Shown: positions 1 to 5,895, counted from the stretch's first letter. The stretch is 61,218 nucleotides of DNA from a virus (IMGVR_UViG_3300017917_002198:1-61218); one strand, 5' to 3'. Numbers and translations: made by a program. Notes: generated from the sequence alone by a model not told the origin.

Positions 1-165
1 AGACCAGCATCAACAACGCCTAAAGAACCAAAGCAACCTAAAACGAATGGTGGTAGAAGAGGTAGACCAGCGTTATCGGCTGAGATAATATCACAACGAA
101 CTGCTGCTAGAGAAGCTGTTAGAGCTAGAACAGGTGGCGTTAGAGGCAGACCTAAATCGAGGTAG
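1..165 (+). CDS. AT-hook-like protein, C-terminal fragment
   Basis: Open frame from the first base to a TAG at 163-165, giving the last 54 residues of a protein whose start lies outside the window. The tail is rich in Arg, Gly, Pro and Ala and has two R-G-R-P cores (GRRGRPA near residue 19, VRGRPK near the end). This core is the AT-hook motif that binds the minor groove of AT-rich DNA. The protein at 1150-1440 has the same architecture and is a probable paralogue. The stop codon lies inside the GGTAGGC element of the next gene's promoter. The DNA-binding role is inferred from the motif only. Confidence 0.7.
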   Translation, partial: RPASTTPKEPKQPKTNGGRRGRPALSAEIISQRTAAREAVRARTGGVRGRPKSR

Positions 166-187
166 GCAAAACAAATTACTACATTTA
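161..187 (+). promoter_or_regulatory. Early promoter cassette, copy 1
   Basis: GGTAGGC at 161 and TACATTTA at 180-187. All copies of this cassette in the window have a G(T/G)CAAAA-type upstream box and a TAYATTTA box, normally 19 bases from the start of GGTAGTC to the start of the downstream box. The downstream box fits the Bacteroidota -7 consensus TAnnTTTG, with A in place of the final G. An A/T-only leader follows and usually ends in AAGTTATG at the start codon. Confidence 0.75.
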
Positions 188-226
188 CATTACAAAATTA
201 TTAAAAAACCACTAAATCAAAAAGTT

Positions 227-511
227 ATGTCAAACGAAACAAACGATCCAATGGATGGACTTGCACAGTATTTTATGCAAAAGTCAAGACAACGAGCTGC
301 AATTATGGCTATTATTTATAACATAGTTCATCCCGAATCACCAGTTAATAATCTAAATGAAGCAAGGTTAATGATTGCAAAGCAATTTGCAGATTTCATT
401 GATGAAGGTTTAATGGTTGGTGATGAAATCGACCTTGAAGTAATGAGAGCAGTTAGGTTGTTTTTAGAAACAGAAAAAGCAGTAATGGACGCTTCGGATT
501 TAGTGGGATAA
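227..511 (+). CDS. Small early protein of unknown function, 94 aa
   Basis: Start chosen at 227 because it follows the promoter and A-rich leader with the usual GTTATG context. An upstream in-frame ATG at 134 lies inside the preceding gene and before the promoter. The product is predicted mostly helical, with a Met/Gln-rich N-terminus and an amphipathic C-terminal half (AKQFADFIDEG, RAVRLFLETEKAV). No family is recognised. It is a single-gene early unit closed by the hairpin at 533-558. Confidence 0.75.
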   Translation: MSNETNDPMDGLAQYFMQKSRQRAAIMAIIYNIVHPESPVNNLNEARLMIAKQFADFIDEGLMVGDEIDLEVMRAVRLFLETEKAVMDASDLVG

Positions 512-532
512 TATCCCAATTGTGGATAGAAT

Positions 533-558
533 GTAGGTAGGCAGAAATGCTTACCTAC
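533..558 (+). terminator. Hairpin terminator overlapping a promoter
   Basis: GTAGGTAGGCA (533-543), a GAAA tetraloop (544-547) and TGCTTACCTAC (548-558) form an 11-bp stem with one G-T pair, followed by CTTTAGTTT. The GGTAGGC element of the next promoter lies in the left arm and its -7-like box begins in the right arm. Confidence 0.65.
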
Positions 559-563
559 CTTTA
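536..563 (+). promoter_or_regulatory. Early promoter cassette embedded in a hairpin
   Basis: GGTAGGC at 536 and TACCTTTA at 556-563. Spacing is 20 rather than 19 and the downstream box is degenerate. The cassette sits within the stem-loop that ends the previous gene. Confidence 0.5.
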
Positions 564-585
564 GTTTAAACAAAAATAAAATGTT

Positions 586-744
586 ATGGCAGTAAATGAA
601 AACATGAGACAAGTAATTAGGAATATTCAATTAACTAAGGTAGATGCTGATATCATAAGTCCACACTACGTAGCTGATGTTGCTAATCAATTAAAAATTG
701 TATTATCATCTGCTGAAATTGTTTGGATTTCGGATAATATGTAA
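586..744 (+). CDS. Small early protein of unknown function, 52 aa
   Basis: ATG at 586 in the usual GTTATGGCA context. The ATG at 581 is out of frame and stops after four codons. The product begins MAVNENMRQVIRNIQ and contains an Asp-Val-Ala-Asn-Gln-Leu helix-like centre. It has no recognised domain. It is bounded by early promoter cassettes on both sides. Confidence 0.65.
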   Translation: MAVNENMRQVIRNIQLTKVDADIISPHYVADVANQLKIVLSSAEIVWISDNM

Positions 745-749
745 ATTGA

Positions 750-776
750 TGTTGTCAAAACAAATCATTATATTTA
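750..776 (+). promoter_or_regulatory. Early promoter cassette, GTTGTC variant
   Basis: TGTTGTCAAAAC from 750 and TATATTTA at 769-776, 19-base spacing. It drives the gene at 799. Confidence 0.7.
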
Positions 777-798
777 ATTACACAAAAATTAATAAGTT

Positions 799-1095
799 AT
801 GTTTAAAGTAGTTGCTGAAGACCAAGGTTATACAATGACTGGTTATGGTAGTAATAATCGTTATTTAACATTCAATAGATTTGAAAAAGAGTTAATGATT
901 TTTATTGATGAAGAAAATGGTAAGGAACATACCGTTTTTATTAACGGTCTTAATGGTTTTCTTAGTGGATTTAATTCTACATACATGAACCATACTAGAT
1001 ATTTTCTTACATTAGATAATACTATGACTAGTAGTGATATTATTGATCTTGTTAGTTGTTATAAACAAAGTCTAATAGAGGGTAGTCAAAATTAA
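799..1095 (+). CDS. Small early protein of unknown function, 98 aa
   Basis: ATG in AAGTTATG context directly after the cassette leader. The product begins MFKVVAEDQGYTMTGYG, is rich in aromatic residues, Asn and Thr, and looks like a small beta-rich globular protein. No family is recognised. The last five codons (Gly-Ser-Gln-Asn-stop) are read from the GGTAGTCAAAATTAA core of the next promoter, so gene end and promoter are superimposed. Confidence 0.75.
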   Translation: MFKVVAEDQGYTMTGYGSNNRYLTFNRFEKELMIFIDEENGKEHTVFINGLNGFLSGFNSTYMNHTRYFLTLDNTMTSSDIIDLVSCYKQSLIEGSQN

Positions 1096-1107
1096 TTTAT
1101 ACATTTA
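1081..1107 (+). promoter_or_regulatory. Early promoter cassette
   Basis: GGTAGTCAAAAT from 1081 and TACATTTA at 1100-1107. It overlaps the last codons of the upstream gene and drives the AT-hook gene at 1150. Confidence 0.8.
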
Positions 1108-1149
1108 CATTACACAATTATTAAAAAACAAATAATAAAAATTAAGGTT

Positions 1150-1440
1150 ATGTCACAAGAAACAACAGTAACAACAGTAGCTACAGAAACAGCTAAAAGA
1201 GGTAGACCAGTAAATGAAACATCAGCGCGTCAAGCACGTTTAGCAGCAAGAGCAGCACGTATAGCAGCGGGTGGTTCAGCAGGTAAAGGTAGACCAGCGA
1301 ATCCTGAATCAGAGCGTCAAAAGCGTTTAGCTGACAGACAAGCTCGTATTGAATCAGGTGAAGTAATTAAGCGTGGAAGACGTATTGTTTCTAAGGAACA
1401 AGTAAATGAAATGCTTGCTGATTTCGTAATGGAAGATTAA
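1150..1440 (+). CDS. AT-hook-like DNA-binding protein, 96 aa
   Basis: Thr/Val-rich N-terminus, then KRGRPVNET (about residues 17-25), a highly basic Ala/Arg segment, GKGRPANPES (about 46-55) and a third degenerate core KRGRR (about 75-79), ending in an acidic helix. R-G-R-P is the AT-hook core, so a role in binding the AT-rich phage or host genome is likely by inference. It resembles the truncated protein at 1-165. It could act as a nucleoid-like or early regulatory protein. The hairpin at 1445-1466 ends the unit. Confidence 0.75.
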   Translation: MSQETTVTTVATETAKRGRPVNETSARQARLAARAARIAAGGSAGKGRPANPESERQKRLADRQARIESGEVIKRGRRIVSKEQVNEMLADFVMED

Positions 1441-1444
1441 AAAC

Positions 1445-1466
1445 ACATCCCGCATTAGCGGGATGT
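1445..1466 (+). terminator. Rho-independent-type terminator
   Basis: Perfect 9-bp stem ACATCCCGC / GCGGGATGT with loop ATTA (1454-1457), followed by TTTTG. It lies 4 bases after the AT-hook gene and 9 bases before the tRNA-like element. Confidence 0.85.
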
Positions 1467-1474
1467 TTTGTACA

Positions 1475-1551
1475 CAGTCAGGTGGAGGAATTGGTCAGAC
1501 TCACTTGGAATAAAATCCTTGGTTACAGGTTCGAATCCTGTCCTGACTGCA
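1475..1551 (+). tRNA. tRNA-like element, anomalous anticodon arm
   Basis: The acceptor stem AGTCAGG (1476-1482) pairs perfectly with CCTGACT (1542-1548), with a further C1475-G1549 pair. D-stem GAG/CTC (1485-1487, 1500-1502) encloses a loop with GG at 1493-1494. The T-arm is a perfect ACAGG-TTCGAAT-CCTGT (1525-1541). Segment lengths match a type I tRNA of 74 nt. The anticodon arm (1504-1520) does not fold normally: CTTGG is repeated directly instead of inverted, only GGA/TCC pairs around ATAAAA, and U33 is absent. The loop contains TAA, suggesting a Leu(UAA) ancestor. It may be a decayed tRNA or a tRNA mimic. Confidence 0.55.
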
Positions 1552-1556
1552 ATTAA

Positions 1557-1583
1557 GGTTGTCAAAATAAATCGTTATATTTA
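1557..1583 (+). promoter_or_regulatory. Early promoter cassette, GGTTGTC variant
   Basis: GGTTGTCAAAAT from 1557 and TATATTTA at 1576-1583, starting just after the tRNA-like element. It drives the pair at 1603 and 1697. Confidence 0.75.
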
Positions 1584-1602
1584 ATTTATAAAAATACAAA
1601 TT

Positions 1603-1704
1603 ATGTTCGCAGCAGGTTTTATTATGGCCATTCTATCAGTAGTAGTTGGCGTTGCAATTGAAGTTTATTTAGATGAAAAATATAAAAATAAAAATAATGA
1701 TTAA
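1603..1704 (+). CDS. Single-span small membrane protein, 33 aa
   Basis: ATG in AAATTATG context 20 bases after the promoter box. Residues 2-22 form a hydrophobic helix (FAAGFIMAILSVVVGVAIEVY), followed by a charged Lys/Asn/Asp tail, so a single-pass inner-membrane peptide is likely. Its stop overlaps the start of the next gene, which suggests translational coupling. Function is unknown. Confidence 0.6.
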   Translation: MFAAGFIMAILSVVVGVAIEVYLDEKYKNKNND

Positions 1705-1948
1705 AGACATTGTTGAAAAAGCAGGTTTAAAGTTTACAGATCCTAGAATCAATCATATAATTGATTTAGGTTATGAAAATAACTGGTGGTTTAATGAAAC
1801 TATTTGTAATGCTGTTAAAGAACTAGAGCAATATGCAATTGATAAACATACAAGAACCATAAGGAACTGTGTAACTCAGTATGAAACTGTATTAGATGAT
1901 GGTCAATGTACCGTTACTTTAATTTATAGAGTAGATTCAGGAGATTAA
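1697..1948 (+). CDS. Small early protein of unknown function, 83 aa
   Basis: Start at 1697 overlaps the preceding stop by 8 bases. The in-frame ATG at 1673 lies deeper in the upstream gene. The sequence begins MIKDIVEKAGLKFTD, has an NNWWFNETICNAVKELEQYA helix and a C-terminal beta segment TVTLIYRVDSGD. No family is recognised. It is the second gene of a two-gene early unit. Confidence 0.7.
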   Translation: MIKDIVEKAGLKFTDPRINHIIDLGYENNWWFNETICNAVKELEQYAIDKHTRTIRNCVTQYETVLDDGQCTVTLIYRVDSGD

Positions 1949-1975
1949 GGTAGTCACAATCACTTCGTACATTCA
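1949..1975 (+). promoter_or_regulatory. Early promoter cassette
   Basis: GGTAGTCACAAT from 1949 and TACATTCA at 1968-1975 (C at the seventh position), 19-base spacing. It begins directly after the stop at 1948. Confidence 0.75.
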
Positions 1976-1995
1976 CATTATAAAATTAATAAGTT

Positions 1996-2295
1996 ATGAC
2001 AAAAGAACAATTTTTAAATGTTACAATTAAAGACATTTCTCAAGTTTATTCAGGAAAAAACCATCATTGTAGATGTGGTTGTGGTGGTGATTATGTAGCA
2101 ACGAGCTATATGGTTAAACCACGAAGTGAAGTAAATGATTCTTTAGTTGCAAAACGTTTAGCTAAGGCTAAAAGAATAATAGAATCTAATGTAAAAATTG
2201 ATGGAGAAGAAATTGGTTACAATGAAACATATATTAATATTCCAATAGGGAAAAATAGGGCATTAACGTTTTACTTTGATGAAGTTGCAAGGTAG
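1996..2295 (+). CDS. Small CxCxC protein, 99 aa
   Basis: AAGTTATG start. Residues 22-33 read HHCRCGCGGDYV, a compact Cys/His cluster that could bind Zn or Fe. Then comes a Lys/Arg/Ala-rich helix and a C-terminal beta segment. Small phage proteins with a similar CxCxG-type cluster occur, but I know no function. The stop TAG lies in the GGTAGTC of the next promoter (codons Ala-Arg-stop). Confidence 0.7.
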   Translation: MTKEQFLNVTIKDISQVYSGKNHHCRCGCGGDYVATSYMVKPRSEVNDSLVAKRLAKAKRIIESNVKIDGEEIGYNETYINIPIGKNRALTFYFDEVAR

Positions 2296-2317
2296 TCAAA
2301 ATAAATTTATACATTTA
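2291..2317 (+). promoter_or_regulatory. Early promoter cassette
   Basis: GGTAGTCAAAAT from 2291 and TACATTTA at 2310-2317. The upstream gene's TAG is part of the GGTAG. Confidence 0.8.
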
Positions 2318-2337
2318 CATTATAAAATTAATAAGTT

Positions 2338-2565
2338 ATGATAAAAACAATTGCAGTTACTAAAACTACAGACGTAGTAGTAGATAAAAAATTAATTAAG
2401 TGGAGTTTAAGTTGGTTATTTACTAACAAACTAGGACACTACATATCAATCGGTCTTAATGTTGTACTTAAAGTAGTTAAAAGAATATTTACTACTGAGG
2501 TTATTACATATGAAGAATGTAAACGTAGAGGTTTAGTTGTGTTAAGTAGTAATATACCAAGGTAG
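2338..2565 (+). CDS. Small basic, possibly membrane-associated protein, 75 aa
   Basis: AAGTTATG start. A central hydrophobic/amphipathic stretch (WSLSWLFTNKLGHYISIG, then VVLKVVKRIF) with Lys flanks suggests membrane association. The C-terminal part is polar (EECKRRGLVVLSSN). No family is recognised. It ends Pro-Arg-stop, with the stop inside the next promoter. Confidence 0.65.
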   Translation: MIKTIAVTKTTDVVVDKKLIKWSLSWLFTNKLGHYISIGLNVVLKVVKRIFTTEVITYEECKRRGLVVLSSNIPR

Positions 2566-2587
2566 TCAAAATCATTTCGTACATTCA
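2561..2587 (+). promoter_or_regulatory. Early promoter cassette
   Basis: GGTAGTCAAAAT from 2561 and TACATTCA at 2580-2587. It overlaps the preceding stop codon. Confidence 0.75.
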
Positions 2588-2607
2588 TGTTATAAAATTA
2601 ATAAGTT

Positions 2608-2784
2608 ATGTCAGATTTCGAAACACGAAAGCAAGAAGCTATAACGCTGTTTGGTAAGACAACAGTGTATGAAGTAATAGAAATAGTGGAAGTATCAGAT
2701 GCTGATGGAGCATGGTCATTATTTAGTGATCAAGGTATGTTTGAACATGCTGAATGTGTAGAGGTATTGTATTTTGAACAATAA
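2608..2784 (+). CDS. Small early protein of unknown function, 58 aa
   Basis: ATG in AAGTTATG context after a full cassette. The product begins MSDFETRKQEAITLFGK, is acidic, and ends in a beta-like ECVEVLYFEQ. No domain is recognised. It is one of several products under 60 aa supported by promoter, leader and stop geometry rather than by homology. Confidence 0.65.
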   Translation: MSDFETRKQEAITLFGKTTVYEVIEIVEVSDADGAWSLFSDQGMFEHAECVEVLYFEQ

Positions 2785-2785
2785 A

Positions 2786-2812
2786 TGTTGTCAAAATTAA
2801 TTATTACATTTA
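2786..2812 (+). promoter_or_regulatory. Early promoter cassette, GTTGTC variant
   Basis: TGTTGTCAAAAT from 2786 and TACATTTA at 2805-2812. It drives the gene at 2835. Confidence 0.75.
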
Positions 2813-2834
2813 ATTACACAAATAAATAGAAGTT

Positions 2835-3032
2835 ATGTTTAAAGCAAATGACCGCGTTAAAATCGCTAAAACATCAAAGTATTATGGTGAAAGTGATAGT
2901 AGTAGCAATCCAACGAATGGAGTAGGTACTATTCATAAGGTATCGAATGGATATTTGGGTATATATGTTCAATGGGACAACGGACATGATAATTCATATA
3001 GTGAAGTTGATTTGGAATTAGTAACAGATTAA
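2835..3032 (+). CDS. SH3-like small protein, 65 aa
   Basis: The sequence has the look of a small SH3/KOW-like beta barrel: FKANDRVKIAKTSKYYG, then NGVGTIHKV, then LGIYVQWDNGHDNSY and a final DLELV strand. Many phages carry such short barrels, often of unknown role. It is a single early unit between two cassettes. Fold assignment is by pattern only. Confidence 0.7.
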   Translation: MFKANDRVKIAKTSKYYGESDSSSNPTNGVGTIHKVSNGYLGIYVQWDNGHDNSYSEVDLELVTD

Positions 3033-3036
3033 TCAA

Positions 3037-3063
3037 GGTAGTCAAAACAAATTTATACATTTA
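3037..3063 (+). promoter_or_regulatory. Early promoter cassette
   Basis: GGTAGTCAAAAC from 3037 and TACATTTA at 3056-3063. It drives the gene at 3084. Confidence 0.8.
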
Positions 3064-3083
3064 CATTATAAAATTAATAAGTT

Positions 3084-3287
3084 ATGAATAACAAAGTATT
3101 TAAAGATACAGCATCTCAATTATTAGGTATATCTGATGATTGGAGTATAATGGATATTAAAGAACATTTAGTATGGTTAGTGAATAACCCGAATGAAATA
3201 GCTGATGGTTATGATAAATCTCTAATTAATGAAGAATCAATAGATGATATAATGGAATGGGTGAAATACATAAAACAACAAATGTAA
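3084..3287 (+). CDS. Small acidic early protein, 67 aa
   Basis: AAGTTATG start. A helical acidic protein with several Trp residues (DDWSIMDIKEHLVWLVNN, SIDDIMEWVKYIKQQM). No family is recognised. The helix-turn-helix-like layout is not specific enough to name. Confidence 0.7.
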   Translation: MNNKVFKDTASQLLGISDDWSIMDIKEHLVWLVNNPNEIADGYDKSLINEESIDDIMEWVKYIKQQM

Positions 3288-3293
3288 TATAGA

Positions 3294-3320
3294 TGTAGTC
3301 AAAATCGTTTTGTATATTTA
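3294..3320 (+). promoter_or_regulatory. Early promoter cassette
   Basis: TGTAGTCAAAAT from 3294 and TATATTTA at 3313-3320. It drives the gene at 3341. Confidence 0.78.
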
Positions 3321-3340
3321 CATTATAAAATTAATAAGTT

Positions 3341-3598
3341 ATGAAATTAGAATTAAAATGTACTAAGAATCTACTTGTAGACAATGTATTGTTAATTATG
3401 AAAAATGACGTAATTAAAGTATATAATAATGATTTTGTTGAAGATGATAAAGGAAACACAGTGTGTTGGTTTAACTGTGAAGTACTAGTAAGTAGATTTT
3501 GTCAAGGTATGGAAATTGATTTAAAAGCACAGCAAATTGCTGATCATTTTGAGTACTTAGAAACAATAACAAAACAGACAACTATGACATATAGGTAG
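3341..3598 (+). CDS. Small early protein of unknown function, 85 aa
   Basis: Starts MKLELKCTKNLLVDNVLLIMKN, suggesting a beta-rich N-terminal half, then VCWFNCEVLVSRF and a helical AQQIADHFEYLETI. It resembles small phage beta-barrel proteins with an entry such as LVMKNDVIKVY, but no family is assigned. The TAG stop is part of the next GGTAGTC. Confidence 0.7.
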   Translation: MKLELKCTKNLLVDNVLLIMKNDVIKVYNNDFVEDDKGNTVCWFNCEVLVSRFCQGMEIDLKAQQIADHFEYLETITKQTTMTYR

Positions 3599-3620
3599 TC
3601 ATAGTTAATTATTATATTTA
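3594..3620 (+). promoter_or_regulatory. Early promoter cassette
   Basis: GGTAGTCATAGT from 3594 and TATATTTA at 3613-3620. It overlaps the stop codon of the upstream gene. Confidence 0.78.
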
Positions 3621-3641
3621 CATTACACAAATAAATTAGTT

Positions 3642-3911
3642 ATGAATAACAATGTATCATTAGAAGAATCATATGAACAAAGTAAAGAACGACAACATTT
3701 GAGTGTTGACGAAGTAAATAACTTAATTCATACTAGTGAATGGGAAGTAGTAGATTATGATGAAAGAAGTGGTTATGCTTATGTAACACTGCGTAAACCA
3801 TTGCCCAAATCCAATGTAGTGTTTCCTGCATTATCTGATGAAGAAGTTAGAGAAATGTTTATGGATGAATGGGAGAAAAGATATGATTTAGTTGAAGATG
3901 ATGATATATAG
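3642..3911 (+). CDS. Small acidic early protein, 89 aa
   Basis: Start in TTAGTTATG context. The sequence is charged (SYEQSKERQHLSVDEVNNL), has a central beta hairpin (WEVVDYDERSGYAYVTLRKP) and an acidic C-terminus ending EDDDI. No family is recognised. It is the last gene before a gene-free stretch of about 520 bases. Confidence 0.7.
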   Translation: MNNNVSLEESYEQSKERQHLSVDEVNNLIHTSEWEVVDYDERSGYAYVTLRKPLPKSNVVFPALSDEEVREMFMDEWEKRYDLVEDDDI

Positions 3912-3994
3912 GGGGGAGAAAAACAAGGGTGAAATATAGGCGACGTGTGGGAGAGAGAAAAATGAATAAACGAATATAAAAATACTCAGTGGAA

Positions 3995-4018
3995 AGCAAA
4001 ACAAATATCATACATTTA
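3995..4018 (+). promoter_or_regulatory. Early-type promoter before a gene-free stretch
   Basis: AGCAAAAC from 3995 and TACATTTA at 4011-4018, one base longer than the usual CAAAA to TACATTTA spacing. No gene of normal size follows, so it may drive an RNA. Confidence 0.5.
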
Positions 4019-4022
4019 TATC

Positions 4023-4360
4023 ACACAAATAAAAATACAAAGTAAATAGCAAATAATGCGTGATAGAGTACGTGATAGAGTATCGTCGTCGGGTAAAATT
4101 AATAAACGAAATGCGAAATTTACGCGGTAGAATGCGCAAATAATGCGAGAGTTTTGTATAGCAATAGGTGTATTAAAGGGTGGAAATATAGACTGATATA
4201 TGACAAATAGGAGTTTTGTGCAACGGAGTTTTGTATAAAGCGGTGTATAGTATGTGGAACGAAGGGAATGTGTAGGATGGAGTGGCGTTTGTAGATTCCT
4301 CAATCATTCCTCAGTTCCCCAATTCCTCTACTAATGAAGGATATATACGCATATCCTTAC
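4023..4360 (+). ncRNA. Candidate structured early RNA
   Basis: The stretch 3912-4432 has no ORF above 24 codons on the + strand. It begins purine-rich, is entered by a promoter-like element (3995-4018) and ends in a hairpin (4337-4358). Inside are a tandem CGTGATAGAGTA pair near 4059-4082, three GAGTTTTGT repeats (about 4149, 4211 and 4226) and three ATTCCTC repeats (about 4295-4327). It also has short, closely spaced reading frames (4056-4130, 4143-4196, 4200-4238). It may be a noncoding RNA or a decayed gene region. Confidence 0.4.
4337..4358 (+). terminator. Hairpin, weak terminator candidate
   Basis: AAGGATAT (4337-4344) and ATATCCTT (4351-4358) with loop ATACGC. No strong T-run follows, so it may be a 3'-end stabilising or processing hairpin instead. 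Confidence 0.45.
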
Positions 4361-4386
4361 ACAACATAGCAACAAAAAATAATTAA

Positions 4387-4413
4387 GGTAGGCAGAGTTT
4401 TTTATTACATTTA
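4387..4413 (+). promoter_or_regulatory. Early promoter cassette, GGTAGGC variant
   Basis: GGTAGGCAGAGT from 4387 and TACATTTA at 4406-4413. It drives the gene at 4433. Confidence 0.78.
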
Positions 4414-4432
4414 TGTTATAAAATTAAAAAAT

Positions 4433-4825
4433 ATGAAAAAAACATTTTCACCCAATGTATCTGTAATATGTCGTGATTTAAGTGTAAAGAAATTTTTAGT
4501 GGAATATGCACTAAAGAAGGGTGTACCTGTGTATGCTAGTACAATACACGACACTAGAGAAGGAGATGGATATTATCCAAACCTTACATTTTCAGTTAAT
4601 GAAATATGTGGTACATATAGTTCATTAAAAGATCCACTTAAGACATGGATATCAATAGATGAATTTATGGAGTATTGTGACAACTGGGAAAATCAGTCGA
4701 AAGAAATTAAGTTGACTAATGACTACAATGCACAAATCGACAAGGTTAATAAAATTGTTACAGTTGGATGTCAGAAAATACCATACTACGTTATTGACGA
4801 ATTATATGAGGAGATGTACAAATAA
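4433..4825 (+). CDS. Early protein of unknown function, 130 aa
   Basis: Starts MKKTFSPNVSVICRDLSVKKFLVEYALKKGVPVYAST, followed by a GTYSSLKDPLKTWISIDEFMEY segment. The alternating beta/alpha pattern (VSVICRDL, PVYASTIHD, LTFSVNEI) resembles small phage proteins that handle a conditional or nucleotide-binding fold, but nothing specific is recognised. It is one of the larger early products, with more balanced base composition than genes further on. It ends at a strong terminator. Confidence 0.75.
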   Translation: MKKTFSPNVSVICRDLSVKKFLVEYALKKGVPVYASTIHDTREGDGYYPNLTFSVNEICGTYSSLKDPLKTWISIDEFMEYCDNWENQSKEIKLTNDYNAQIDKVNKIVTVGCQKIPYYVIDELYEEMYK

Positions 4826-4846
4826 AATAATGAAACATTGCGAATG

Positions 4847-4874
4847 AAGGCTGTACGCGAAGGCGTATGGCCTT
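4847..4874 (+). terminator. Strong intrinsic terminator
   Basis: AAGGCTGTACGC (4847-4858), loop GAAG, GCGTATGGCCTT (4863-4874): a 12-bp stem with two G-T pairs, followed by TTTCTTTTTTTT. Confidence 0.9.
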
Positions 4875-5012
4875 TTTCTTTTTTTTATTGGACGTAAGAA
4901 AATCTTAAGTAGCCTACTTCTGATCTCTCCAGGTCGCTTAAGACGACCCGCCCGCAAACTTGCACCATAAAGTTAAAAAATAATTTTGCCCAATCCAAAT
5001 TTATATTATTAT
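4875..5012 (+). other. Intergenic stretch with GC-rich patch
   Basis: No ORF of note. A locally GC-rich patch (about 4925-4965) includes GGTCG-CTTAAGA-CGACC (about 4931-4948), a small hairpin. It may be a leftover of a small RNA or a gene boundary. Confidence 0.4.
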
Positions 5013-5039
5013 GGTAGTCAAAATCATTTTGTATATTTA
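5013..5039 (+). promoter_or_regulatory. Early promoter cassette
   Basis: GGTAGTCAAAAT from 5013 and TATATTTA at 5032-5039. It drives the pair at 5058 and 5321. Confidence 0.8.
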
Positions 5040-5057
5040 CGTTAAATACAAATAAAA

Positions 5058-5324
5058 ATGAAAACGTTTAAGGATTTACAGTTTGAATCAATGTCGGACA
5101 CATTTTATAATGGTGTCAAAACACGAATCTATTTTGAAAATGGGTTCGGTGCGTCGATAGTCAAACACGATTATTCATACGGAGGTAAAGAAGGTTTGTA
5201 TGAATTGGCGGTGTTGTTTGATGATGAAATTCACTATGACAATCCCGTTGCCATGGGTGATGTTAGAGGATATCTAAATGAAGATGAGGTCTCCGAATTA
5301 TTAATTCAAATTCAAAAGTTATGA
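5058..5324 (+). CDS. Small early protein of unknown function, 88 aa
   Basis: Starts MKTFKDLQFESMSDTFYNGVKTRIYFENG, a beta-rich layout with the first strand followed by GFGASIVKHDYSYGGKEGLYELAVLF, then an acidic C-terminal helix (LNEDEVSELLIQIQKL). Small phage proteins with this order are common, but I cannot name the family. The TGA stop overlaps the next ATG (ATGA), indicating coupling. Confidence 0.75.
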   Translation: MKTFKDLQFESMSDTFYNGVKTRIYFENGFGASIVKHDYSYGGKEGLYELAVLFDDEIHYDNPVAMGDVRGYLNEDEVSELLIQIQKL

Positions 5325-5494
5325 AAAATGAAGCACAGCAATTCATTGTAGATTTTGTTAATGAAAAGAAAATTAACGAAAAAGACAAACAAAGTATTAT
5401 AGAAAATACACGTAGTGCTAAGTCGTTGCAACGATTACAGACATACTTGTGTAATGCCTTGTTAAAATACGAAGGAATGGGTGTAAATCAATAA
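5321..5494 (+). CDS. Small early protein, 57 aa, paralogue of 7052-7276
   Basis: ATG overlaps the upstream stop by four bases. Residues 8-24 (FIVDFVNEKKINEKDKQ) and the C-terminal YLCNALLKYEGMG are nearly identical to the protein at 7052-7276. A 53-base stretch (5342-5394) is identical to 7127-7179. This copy lacks the first 18 or so residues of the longer paralogue. Predicted helical, function unknown. Confidence 0.75.
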   Translation: MKNEAQQFIVDFVNEKKINEKDKQSIIENTRSAKSLQRLQTYLCNALLKYEGMGVNQ

Positions 5495-5504
5495 GGAAAA
5501 TTAG

Positions 5505-5532
5505 AGTAGGCAAAGTAAAATTCGTACATTTA
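5505..5532 (+). promoter_or_regulatory. Early promoter cassette, AGTAGGC variant
   Basis: AGTAGGCAAAGT from 5505 and TACATTTA at 5525-5532. It drives the gene at 5554. Confidence 0.7.
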
Positions 5533-5553
5533 ATTATCAAATAAAATAAAAAT

Positions 5554-5778
5554 ATGAACCAAAAAGTAAAATTTTTAGTAGAAGTAACAGAAGACAACAA
5601 AATATCAACAGATATTGATGGTCAATTAGGTGAAATAATTAACCTATTGGCAAACGTATTAGATGGTAATGATGACCTACAGCTAGCATTTAAAATAGCA
5701 CTTGAGGTAGTCAACCCAGACAACAATGATTTATCAGCTGCCACAAACAATATAAGTAATATTGTAGGTGAAGCTTAA
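5554..5778 (+). CDS. Small acidic early protein, 74 aa
   Basis: Starts MNQKVKFLVEVTEDNKIST, then a helical ELGEIINLLANVLDG-type segment (here QLGEIINLLANVLDGNDD), then ALEVVNPDNND and an Ala/Asn-rich end. No family is recognised. It is followed by an intrinsic terminator at 5813. Confidence 0.72.
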   Translation: MNQKVKFLVEVTEDNKISTDIDGQLGEIINLLANVLDGNDDLQLAFKIALEVVNPDNNDLSAATNNISNIVGEA

Positions 5779-5812
5779 AGACGGTTCATACTTTTAATTT
5801 TTAATGGCAATC

Positions 5813-5838
5813 GAGCTGGGTTTCTACCCGGCTCTTTT
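5813..5838 (+). terminator. Intrinsic terminator
   Basis: GAGCTGGGT (5813-5821), loop TTCT, ACCCGGCTC (5826-5834): 9 bp with one G-T pair, followed by TTTTGCTTTT. Confidence 0.9.
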
Positions 5839-5849
5839 GCTTTTATGTA

Positions 5850-5876
5850 GGGTGTCAAAATAATTATTTACATTTA
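5850..5876 (+). promoter_or_regulatory. Early promoter cassette, GGGTGTC variant
   Basis: GGGTGTCAAAAT from 5850 and TACATTTA at 5869-5876. It drives the gene at 5896. Confidence 0.75.
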
Positions 5877-5895
5877 CGTTATAAAATTTAAAATT

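Noticed and set aside
4016-4303. Minus-strand ORF of 95 codons in the gene-free stretch
   Set aside because: Composition-driven sequence rich in Leu/Thr/Tyr, no promoter on that strand, and the region fits a + strand RNA unit better.
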